Below are positions 4,602-10,758 of a stretch of 10,758 bases of DNA, piece after piece. The stretch spans positions 1 to 10,758 of the forward strand of contig DASTQL010000050.1 in assembly GCA_035761805.1 (NCBI GenBank), in the 5' to 3' direction. Both the position numbers and the translations under genes were made by a program. How positions within the stretch are numbered: the first letter of the stretch is position 1; each line of letters opens with the position of its first letter. Source of the stretch: DASTQL01 sp035761805 (lineage in GTDB: Bacteria > Actinomycetota > Actinomycetes > Jiangellales > Jiangellaceae). The notes under the pieces were generated by a model. It saw nothing but the letters and a program-made list of their open reading frames with translations. It had not been told where the DNA came from and did no database searches.

Positions 4602-7268
4602 TCAAGCGTCCGACCGGACCGTCTCGTCATCCGGTACGCCAGTCCGGATGATGGGCACGCTCGCCGCCGGCAGGGGGCCACGGGCGACCAGGTCGGCGAC
4701 CCCGTCGGCATCGACCGGCCCGGAGAAGTGGAACCCCTGGGCCCGGTGGCAGCCGAGCGCCAGCAGGGACCGGGCCTGCGCCGGCGTCTCCACCCCCTCG
4801 GCGGTCACGGTGAACCCCAGCTGGCGGGCCAGCCGGACGACGGCCCCGAGCACGGTCTCGGACTGGCCGTCGGCGCCCAGCCCCGCGACGAAGCTGCGGT
4901 CGACCTTGATCACGTCGACCGGCAGTCGCTGGAGGTAGGAGAGCGAGGAGTAGCCGGTGCCGAAGTCGTCGAGGGCCAGCCGGACGCCGAGCGCCTTGAG
5001 CTCGTGCAGCCTGGCGACGGCCTCGGACTCCTCCTCCAGCAGCACGCTCTCGGTGAGCTCGAGGGTCAGCGTGTACGGCGGGACGCCCGAGACCCGCAGT
5101 GCCTGGTCGACCACGTCCAGCAGGCCGGGGTTGGCCACCTGGGCGGTGCTGAGGTTGACCCCGAGGTCGAGCCGGTGCCCCAGTCGGCGCCAGCGGGCCG
5201 CCTGGGCCAGGGCCTCCTCGACCACCCACTGCCCGAGCGCCTCGATGCGGCCGGACACTTCTGCCGTGCGCACGAGCTCGGCGGGCGTCATCAGGACGCC
5301 GGTGTCGGTCCGCCAGCGGATCAGCGCCTCCACGCCGACCACGCGTTCCGTGGCCAGGTCCACCACCGGCTGGTAGAGCAGGGCGAAGGCGCGCTCCTCG
5401 AGGGCGCGGACCAGCCGGGCGGAGAGCTCCGCCTGCTGCTGGGCATCCACGAGCAGTTCCGGTCGGTAGGCCTCGACCCGTCCGCTGCCGGCAGCCTTGG
5501 CGCGGTACATCGCCAGGTCGGCCCCGCGGAGCAGCCCCGTGACGTCCTCGGCGTCGTCGGCGAAGGCCACGCCCACGCTGGCACTCACGGACGTCGCCTG
5601 TCCGGCGAGCTCGAACGGCGACCGGAGCGCCGCGGCGACCCGCCGGGCGACGTCCAGCACGTCGCCACGGGTGATGCGGCGTTCGACCAGGACCGCGAAC
5701 TCGTCACCGCCGAACCGGGCCACGGTGTCGCCGGGGCCGACCGCCTCGGTGAGCCGCCTCGCCGCCTCGACCAGGACCTCGTCCCCGGCCTCGTGCCCGG
5801 AGGAGTCGTTGACGTTCTTGAAGCCGTCCAGGTCGAGGAAGACGACACCGACCATCTCGCCGTGCACCGCTCGTCGCCGCAGCGACGCCTCCACCCGGGC
5901 GGTCAACAGCGCCCGGTTGGGCAGGCCGGTGAGGGCGTCGTGGTAGGCGAGATGGGCCAGCTGCTCGCGCAGTGCCACCCGGTCGCTGACGTCGCGGGCG
6001 TGCACGATCAGGCCGCGGTTGTCGCGGCTCACCGTCGACTCGGTGTGGCGCCAGCCGCCGTCGGCGGCCCGGACTCGGGCGTCGACGCGGGTGTCGTGGT
6101 CGCCGGTGGCGAGCAGCTCGGCCACCTGCTCCGCCACGGCATCGACGTCGTCGGGGTGCACGAGGTCGCCGAGCGGGGTCCCGACGACGTCGGCGGAGGT
6201 GTACCCGAGCACGCGCTCCACCGACGGGCTGACGTAGCGCACCGTGCCCCGCGCGTCGGTCACCAGGATCACGTCGCTCGACGACAGCACGATCGACCGG
6301 AAGTGGTCCTCCCGGGCCGCCAGCTCCTCGACCAGCCGCACGTTGTCGACGAGGGTGAGGTACTGCCGGGCCAGCAGGGCCAGCACGACGCTGCCCGCGA
6401 GCAGCAGCGTGGTCGTGCCCAGGTCGGCACCGGACAGCGCCGCGGCACCGAGGGCGGTGCCCGCCAGCGCGGCCACAGCGTACGGGCCGGCGACGGCGGC
6501 GAGCGACGTACGACGCGGGAAGACCCCGATCGGCCCCGGGTCCCGCCCGGCATGCGGGACGAGGGCCAGCAGGGCGTAGCCGACGGCCGCCGTCGCCGAG
6601 GGCACCCTCCCGTCGTCCAGGACGTGGAGCTGGAGCTCGAGCCGGGCGAGCTCGCTGAGCGAGAGCGCCACGAGCCCTGCGAGGGCGGTCAGGGTCCGGA
6701 GCCGCGAGCGGCCGGTGCCGCGCAGCATCAGGCCGGTCATGACGGCGACGAGGCACAGGTCGACCGCGACGTGCACGAGCGTGACGACCGTGTCCGGCTG
6801 CACCAGCACCGAGCGGGGCATGTCGGGCACGCCGACGAGCGCCGTGGTCAGCGCCAGCCCCGAGCCCACGTACAGCCAGCCGTCGAGGAAGGTGCGCGGC
6901 AGCGCGCCGCGGAGGTAGGTCGCCCGCAGCAGCCGGCGCAGCACGGCGAAGGCGACGAGCAGGGCGGCCACCCTCGCCCCCTGGGCCAGCGGCGCGACCG
7001 CGGGCCACTCGTAGGCCACCGCCTCGAGCAGCCGGGCGACAGCGGTGAGCACCGCCCAGCCGGCCGCCAGCCACCACCCTCGACGCCACTGGCCACGGCC
7101 GGAGTCCGCGGCCCGCCAGAAGGAGGCGGCGGCCAGGAGCGCGGCCACCGCCGAGAGCACCCAGGACCACGGGTCGGGCACCGCCCAGGTGATCGCACCG
7201 AGCGCGAGCACCCCGAGCAGCCAGGGTGCGGCGCGGAGGCCGGCTCGGGCGAGCTCTGGGCTCAGCAC
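4602..7268 (-). CDS. Membrane PAS-GGDEF-EAL cyclic-di-GMP turnover protein
   Basis: An 888-residue inner-membrane signalling protein. Residues 13-305 hold nine or ten hydrophobic segments. A PAS domain follows (about 320-430, DHFRSIVLSSSDVILVTDA onwards, HPDD at 371-374), then GGDEF (about 435-600) and EAL (about 610-865). The cyclase half has metal-binding Asp479 in FLDLDGFKNVND and an intact GGDEF at 520-524. The inhibitory RxxD site that should precede it by five residues reads GPGD (511-514), so product inhibition there is probably lost. The phosphodiesterase half keeps the EAL motif (647-649), Asn705, Glu737, Asp767-Asp768 in DDFGTG, Lys788, Glu824 and Gln844, so it looks active. Both activities are therefore possible; PAS or membrane input probably decides the balance. 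The GTG start has GGAGGT 6 nt upstream, inside the 30-nt gap after ilvD, so the gene is probably transcribed with ilvD. Signal and targets are unknown. Confidence 0.93.
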   Translation of the reverse strand: MLSPELARAGLRAAPWLLGVLALGAITWAVPDPWSWVLSAVAALLAAASFWRAADSGRGQWRRGWWLAAGWAVLTAVARLLEAVAYEWPAVAPLAQGARVAALLVAFAVLRRLLRATYLRGALPRTFLDGWLYVGSGLALTTALVGVPDMPRSVLVQPDTVVTLVHVAVDLCLVAVMTGLMLRGTGRSRLRTLTALAGLVALSLSELARLELQLHVLDDGRVPSATAAVGYALLALVPHAGRDPGPIGVFPRRTSLAAVAGPYAVAALAGTALGAAALSGADLGTTTLLLAGSVVLALLARQYLTLVDNVRLVEELAAREDHFRSIVLSSSDVILVTDARGTVRYVSPSVERVLGYTSADVVGTPLGDLVHPDDVDAVAEQVAELLATGDHDTRVDARVRAADGGWRHTESTVSRDNRGLIVHARDVSDRVALREQLAHLAYHDALTGLPNRALLTARVEASLRRRAVHGEMVGVVFLDLDGFKNVNDSSGHEAGDEVLVEAARRLTEAVGPGDTVARFGGDEFAVLVERRITRGDVLDVARRVAAALRSPFELAGQATSVSASVGVAFADDAEDVTGLLRGADLAMYRAKAAGSGRVEAYRPELLVDAQQQAELSARLVRALEERAFALLYQPVVDLATERVVGVEALIRWRTDTGVLMTPAELVRTAEVSGRIEALGQWVVEEALAQAARWRRLGHRLDLGVNLSTAQVANPGLLDVVDQALRVSGVPPYTLTLELTESVLLEEESEAVARLHELKALGVRLALDDFGTGYSSLSYLQRLPVDVIKVDRSFVAGLGADGQSETVLGAVVRLARQLGFTVTAEGVETPAQARSLLALGCHRAQGFHFSGPVDADGVADLVARGPLPAASVPIIRTGVPDDETVRSDA

Positions 7269-7298
7269 CGTTCCACCTCCCGGGGACCTCGCCAGGGA

Positions 7299-9005
7299 CT
7301 ACCCGCAGACCGCGCCCTGCGCCGCGGACCCCACCAGTCTGGCGTACTTGGCCAGCACCCCGGTCGCGTAGCGGGGCGGCGGGGGCGACCAGGCGGCCCG
7401 GCGAGCGGCCAGCTCCGCCTCGTCGACGAGCAGCTCCAGGGTTCCCGCGGCGGCGTCCAGCCGGATCGGGTCACCGTCGCGGACCAGGGCGATCGGTCCG
7501 CCGTCGGCCGCCTCCGGTGCGAGGTGCCCGACGCAGAAGCCCGTGGTCCCGCCGGAGAACCGCCCGTCGGTCACGAGCAGCACGTCCTTGCCCAGCCCGG
7601 CGCCCTTGATCGCCCCAGTGACCGCGAGCATCTCGCGCATGCCCGGGCCGCCGCGGGGGCCCTCGTACCGGATGACGACCACGTCCCCCGGTCGCAGCGT
7701 GCCGTCCTCCACGGCGTCCATGGCGCCCTGTTCCCGGTCGAAGACGCGAGCCGTCCCCTCGAAGGTGCTCTGTTCGAGCCCGGCCGTCTTGACGACGGCG
7801 CCGTCGGGCGCGAGGGAGCCACGGAGGATCGTGATGCCTCCCGTGACGTGCAGGGGGGCCGACAGCGCCCGGATGATCGTGCCGTCCGGGTCGGGCGGCG
7901 CCAGGTCCGCGAGGTTCTCGGCCACGGTGCTGCCCGTGACGGTCAGCGCGTCCCCGTGGAGCAGTCCGGCGTCGAGCAACGCCCGCATCACGACCGGGAT
8001 CCCGCCGACCCGGTCGACGTCGGTCATGACGTGCCGGCCGAACGGCTTCACGTCCGCCAGGTGGGGCACGCGGGCACCGATGCGCTCGAAGTCGTCGTAC
8101 GAGAGGTGCACCTCCGCCTCGTGCGCGAGCGCCAGCAGGTGCAGCACCGCGTTGGTGGACCCGCCGAGGGCCATGACGACGGCGACGGCGTTCTCGAGGG
8201 CCTCCCGGGTGAGGATCTGGCGCGCCGTGATCCCTCGGCGGAGCAGCTCGACGACCGCTTCGCCGGACTGCCGTGCGTAGACGTCGCGGCGCCGGTCCGT
8301 GGCGGGAGGCGCGGCGCTGCCCGGCAGGGACATGCCCAGGGCCTCGGCGGCGCTGGCCATGGTGTTCGCCGTGAACATCCCGCCGCAGGCGCCCTCGCCG
8401 GGGCAGATCGCCCGTTCGATGGCGTCGACGTCCTCCCGCGGGATGAGGCCGCGCGCGCATGCACCGATCGCCTCGAAGGCGTCGACGATGTTGACCTGGC
8501 GCTCCGAGCCGTCGGAGAGCCGGGCCCAGCCCGGGAGGATGGTGCCCGCGTAGAGGAAGACCGCCGCGAGGTCGAGCCGGGCCGCCGCCATCAGCATCCC
8601 CGGGAGGCTCTTGTCGCAGCCCGCGAGCAGGACCGTCCCGTCCAACCGCTCCGCCTGCACGACCGTCTCGACCGAGTCGGCGATGAGCTCGCGGCTGGGC
8701 AGCGAGAAGTGCATGCCCTCGTGGCCCATCGAGATGCCGTCGGACACGGAGATCGTGCCGAACTCCAAGGGGTAGCCGCCCGCGGCGTGGACGCCCTCCT
8801 TGGCCGCCAGGCCCAGCCGCTGGAGCGACAGGTTGCACGGGGTGATCTCGTTCCAGCTGCTCGCGACGCCGATCTGTGGCTTGGCGAAGTCCTCGTCGCC
8901 CATGCCGACGGCCCGCAACATGCCCCGGGCGGCAGCCCGCTCGAGGCCGTCGGTGACGTCGCGAGAACGGGGCTTGAGGTCGGCGATCGGGGGTGCCTCG
9001 GTCAT
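7299..9005 (-). CDS. ilvD: Dihydroxy-acid dehydratase
   Basis: Iron-sulfur enzyme that dehydrates 2,3-dihydroxyisovalerate and 2,3-dihydroxy-3-methylvalerate to the 2-oxo acid precursors of valine and isoleucine. It is 568 residues, normal for the family. Expected cluster-ligand cysteines are present: Cys57 in ITPCN, Cys130 in AGCDKSLPG and Cys207 in GEGACGGM followed by FTANTMASA. The C-terminal domain carries GRFSGGTTGF with the catalytic Ser. The ATG is chosen because the protein then opens like its family and because the open frame further upstream runs into the divergent gene. No ribosome binding site precedes it. Instead TAGACT lies 7 nt upstream, suggesting a leaderless mRNA. The gene is separated from ilvBNC by the c-di-GMP gene, which starts 30 nt after its stop, and is divergent from the chelatase gene. 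Confidence 0.97.
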   Translation of the reverse strand: MTEAPPIADLKPRSRDVTDGLERAAARGMLRAVGMGDEDFAKPQIGVASSWNEITPCNLSLQRLGLAAKEGVHAAGGYPLEFGTISVSDGISMGHEGMHFSLPSRELIADSVETVVQAERLDGTVLLAGCDKSLPGMLMAAARLDLAAVFLYAGTILPGWARLSDGSERQVNIVDAFEAIGACARGLIPREDVDAIERAICPGEGACGGMFTANTMASAAEALGMSLPGSAAPPATDRRRDVYARQSGEAVVELLRRGITARQILTREALENAVAVVMALGGSTNAVLHLLALAHEAEVHLSYDDFERIGARVPHLADVKPFGRHVMTDVDRVGGIPVVMRALLDAGLLHGDALTVTGSTVAENLADLAPPDPDGTIIRALSAPLHVTGGITILRGSLAPDGAVVKTAGLEQSTFEGTARVFDREQGAMDAVEDGTLRPGDVVVIRYEGPRGGPGMREMLAVTGAIKGAGLGKDVLLVTDGRFSGGTTGFCVGHLAPEAADGGPIALVRDGDPIRLDAAAGTLELLVDEAELAARRAAWSPPPPRYATGVLAKYARLVGSAAQGAVCG

Positions 9006-9012
9006 GGCGGGG

Positions 9013-9018
9013 AGTCTA
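9013..9018 (-). promoter_or_regulatory. ilvD: Putative -10 element of a leaderless ilvD promoter
   Basis: TAGACT on the minus strand matches TAnnnT and is separated by seven bases from the A of the ilvD ATG, so transcription would begin at the start codon itself. The absence of a Shine-Dalgarno sequence agrees with this. No good -35 hexamer is seen at 17-19 nt. Confidence 0.45.
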
Positions 9019-9060
9019 CGAGCGACGTCCAGCATGCGGGACCCGCCATCCGGCATCCGG

Positions 9061-9076
9061 AAGGGTTCACACCCTT
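9061..9076. repeat. Inverted repeat AAGGGT-TCAC-ACCCTT in the ilvD/chelatase spacer
   Basis: A perfect 6-bp-arm inverted repeat with a 4-bp centre sits near the middle of the 133-bp divergent spacer, about 56 bp from the ilvD start and 62 bp from the chelatase start. Its AT content is higher than its surroundings. Both flanks lack T runs, so an operator for a dimeric regulator is more plausible than a terminator. Adjacent at 9047-9060 is a tandem CATCCGG pair. No regulator can be named. Confidence 0.4.
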
Positions 9077-9124
9077 GGTCCAGGCGACGGGTGGGCGGAG
9101 ACGTGGGGCGTCCGGTGCGGCGGC

Positions 9125-9130
9125 TAGCCT
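9125..9130 (+). promoter_or_regulatory. Putative -10 element of a leaderless chelatase promoter
   Basis: TAGCCT matches TAnnnT and lies exactly seven bases before the GTG start codon of the plus-strand chelatase gene. This is the same geometry as at ilvD on the other strand. No Shine-Dalgarno sequence precedes the GTG. The -35 region is unremarkable. Confidence 0.45.
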
Positions 9131-9137
9131 CCGACCC

Positions 9138-9866
9138 GTGCGGACGGACGACGCGTCGCGGCCGGAGCCGCTGCGGTCCGGCCCGGTCCTCGTCGCGTGC
9201 GGCCACGGCACCCGCGAACCCGCGGGCAGACGGGCGCTGGCCGAGCTGCGCCTGGACGTCGCGAGGGCCAGACCCGGGGTGGAGGTGGTCGCGGCCAGCG
9301 TGGACGTCCAGAAGCCCTCGCTGCACGACGTCGTGGCCCGTCTTTCGGCCGAGGGTCGGGAGTCGGTGGTCGTACCGCTGCTGCTGTCAGCCGGCTACCA
9401 CGTGCGCGTTGACGTCGCGGGCGCGGTCGCCACCTCCGCGGGACTGGCCACCGCCGCGGCGGCGCTCGGCCCGGACCCGATGCTCGTGGACGTGCTGCTC
9501 GACCGCCTGTCTGAGGCCGGCGCCGCTCCCGACGCTCTCGTGGTGCTGGCAGCAGCGGGCTCGAGCGACAGGCGGGCGGTCACGGACGTGGAACGGGTCG
9601 CAGCCGAGCTGGCCGCACGGCGGGGGTCCCCGGTCCTCCCCGGGTTCCTGTCCGCCGCCTCGCCGACCGTGTCGGAGGCCGTGGATCGCGTCCGGGCGGC
9701 CTCCCCGCCCGGCCGCCAGGTCGTCGTGGCCACCTACCTGCTCGCCCCCGGTGACTTCAGCCGCCGGCTGGCGCGCGTCGGCGCCGACCTCGTGACCGCT
9801 CCCCTGGCGCCGCACCCGCTGCTCGCGGAGCTGGTCGTCCGCCGCTACGACGAGGCGCTCGCCTGA
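9138..9866 (+). CDS. CbiX/SirB-family chelatase (sirohydrochlorin chelatase-like)
   Basis: The family inserts Fe2+ or Co2+ into sirohydrochlorin, making siroheme or a cobalamin precursor in the cytoplasm. It is 242 residues, the two-domain length. The N-terminal half carries the family hallmarks: VACGHGTREPAG with His23, and PLLLSAGYHVRVD with His88, which supply the metal-binding histidines. The C-terminal half is a recognisable repeat (VVLAAAGSSDRRAV; ATYLLAPGDFSRRL), but the positions where a His would be expected hold other residues, so only one metal site seems functional. Start: GTG with no binding site, in frame and close to the first conserved strand; a leaderless transcript is proposed. 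The gene is divergent from ilvD and convergent with the next gene, with a 25-nt gap between their stops and no clear terminator. No other siroheme or cobalamin gene is in the window, so substrate and metal are uncertain. Confidence 0.82.
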   Translation: MRTDDASRPEPLRSGPVLVACGHGTREPAGRRALAELRLDVARARPGVEVVAASVDVQKPSLHDVVARLSAEGRESVVVPLLLSAGYHVRVDVAGAVATSAGLATAAAALGPDPMLVDVLLDRLSEAGAAPDALVVLAAAGSSDRRAVTDVERVAAELAARRGSPVLPGFLSAASPTVSEAVDRVRAASPPGRQVVVATYLLAPGDFSRRLARVGADLVTAPLAPHPLLAELVVRRYDEALA

Positions 9867-9891
9867 CCTGTACGGAGCACCCGCGGACCGC

Positions 9892-10758
9892 CTAGTACGC
9901 CCCCCGCATCACGTTGGCCAGCGGCTGACCGGCGGCGAAGCGGTCCAGCTGCGCGCGGACGAGCCGCAGCGCCCGGGGGAGGAACGCCGAGGTGTTGCCG
10001 CCGACGTGCGGCGAGAGCAGCAGGCCGGGCACGGACCACAGTGCGTGCCCCGGCGGCGGCGGCTCCGGGTCGGTGACGTCCAGAGCTGCCGTGAGCCGGC
10101 CGGCCAGGAGCTCACCGACGAGCGCCTCGGTGTCGACCACCGGGCCGCGGGAGACGTTGACCAGCAAGGCCCCGTCACGCATGCCCGCCAGGAAGGCCGC
10201 ATCGACCAGGCCACGGGTCTCGTCGGTGAGCGGGACGGTGAGCACGACGACGTGGGCCAGTGGGAGCAGCTCGGCCAGCGCCTCGATGCCGGCAACGCCC
10301 TCCCGGGCGGTGCGCGCCACCCGTACGACGTCGCACTCGAAGGGCAGCAGGCGGCGCTCCACGGCCGCGCCGACGGCGCCGTAGCCGACGAGCAGCACCG
10401 TGCGGTCGGCGAGAGACGGCCGCTCGGCGTGGGCCCATCGCCCCCGGTCCTGGGCACGCACGAAGTCGGGGATCCCGCGCAGCGAGCCCAGCACCAGGGC
10501 GAGGGCCAGCTCCGCGGTGCTCGCGTCGTGGACACCCCGGGCGTTGCACAGGCGGACGCCCTCCCCCACGTACGGGCGCAGGTGCTCGACGCCTGCGGTC
10601 AGCGTCTGGACCACGCTCAGCCGCGGCATCCGGGCCGCCGCCTCGGCCACGACGGGCTCGAACGTGTAGGGCACGACGTACATCTCGGTGGCCGCGAGCG
10701 CGTCGGCCGGCGGCTCGCCGCTGCCGTCCCAGACCCGCACGTCGAGCGTGTCGGACAA
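9892..10758 (-). CDS. D-isomer-specific 2-hydroxyacid dehydrogenase, 5' end probably cut
   Basis: A Rossmann-fold oxidoreductase reducing a 2-oxo acid, with unknown physiological substrate. The visible 288 residues contain GYGAVG (125-130) and the family's catalytic triad: Arg204 in NVSRGPVVD, Glu232 in DPEPPPPGH and His251 in SPHVGGNT. After the second strand of the nucleotide fold the sequence reads VVRVARTAR, without the acidic residue that selects NAD. In the glyoxylate/hydroxypyruvate reductase branch, Arg here goes with NADPH use, so NADPH is inferred. The frame is open to the window edge. A TTG codon at the last three bases could be read as a start, but relatives usually have a further 15-25 residues before this point, so the gene probably begins outside. 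It resembles serA only at family level. It converges on the chelatase gene. Confidence 0.88.
   Translation of the reverse strand: MSDTLDVRVWDGSGEPPADALAATEMYVVPYTFEPVVAEAAARMPRLSVVQTLTAGVEHLRPYVGEGVRLCNARGVHDASTAELALALVLGSLRGIPDFVRAQDRGRWAHAERPSLADRTVLLVGYGAVGAAVERRLLPFECDVVRVARTAREGVAGIEALAELLPLAHVVVLTVPLTDETRGLVDAAFLAGMRDGALLVNVSRGPVVDTEALVGELLAGRLTAALDVTDPEPPPPGHALWSVPGLLLSPHVGGNTSAFLPRALRLVRAQLDRFAAGQPLANVMRGAY

Noticed and set aside
4600..4605. TTGACC on the minus strand as a -35 box for the ilvB leader
   Set aside because: The bases 17-19 nt downstream (GAAGGT region) do not resemble a -10, and a start there would cut off the leader's binding site.
2750..4651. Long plus-strand open frame opposite ilvB
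   Set aside because: Same kind of antisense shadow, with no start signal or recognisable domain.
9047..9060. CATCCGG as a shared ilv operator motif
   Set aside because: The heptamer or its complement appears at several other places inside coding regions here (for example in ilvC, ilvN, ilvB and ilvD), so its presence upstream of ilvD and ilvB is not specific.
9006..9326. Upstream in-frame extension of ilvD across the divergent spacer
   Set aside because: It would overlap the chelatase gene and adds residues not seen in the family.
4251..9866. Very long plus-strand open frame of about 1870 codons, whose end encodes the chelatase
   Set aside because: Only the last 242 codons match a family. 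The rest is antisense to the GGDEF/EAL gene and ilvD and is a by-product of G/C-biased third positions.
10756..10758. TTG at the window edge as the real start of the hydroxyacid dehydrogenase
   Set aside because: It cannot be supported: no upstream sequence is visible, and relatives usually have more N-terminal residues, so truncation by the window is likelier.

Overview
The window is very GC-rich, with third codon positions almost always G or C, GTG starts and no rRNA, tRNA, mobile element or CRISPR. The gene content and protein sequences fit a high-GC actinobacterium. A Nocardioides-like member of the Propionibacteriales is my best guess, but that is inference. Most of the DNA encodes branched-chain amino acid biosynthesis on the minus strand.

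Reading in the minus direction from the right edge: a D-2-hydroxyacid dehydrogenase (5' end probably cut by the window edge) faces a plus-strand CbiX/SirB-type chelatase. The chelatase is divergent from ilvD across a 133-nt spacer. Then follow ilvD, a membrane GGDEF/EAL cyclic-di-GMP protein starting 30 nt after ilvD, an ilvB leader with leader peptide and attenuator-like terminator, ilvB and ilvN (overlapping by one base), ilvC and serA (3' end cut by the left edge).

IlvBN (acetohydroxyacid synthase), IlvC (reductoisomerase) and IlvD (dehydratase) are the three common steps towards valine, isoleucine and the leucine precursor. SerA is the first step from 3-phosphoglycerate to serine. The 166 nt before ilvB hold a 12-codon ORF with a good ribosome binding site and the peptide MRRVLVPPARVG. 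A stem over its last codons and a strong terminator with a T tract complete a classical ribosome-mediated attenuation layout.

No obviously new multi-gene system is visible. The points most worth a second look are the attenuator with its duplicated pairing segments, the c-di-GMP gene lodged between ilvD and ilvBNC, a perfect 10-bp hairpin at the very end of ilvN, and matching -10-like hexamers exactly 7 nt before the start codons of both divergent genes, suggesting leaderless transcripts. There is no gene-free stretch longer than 300 bases.
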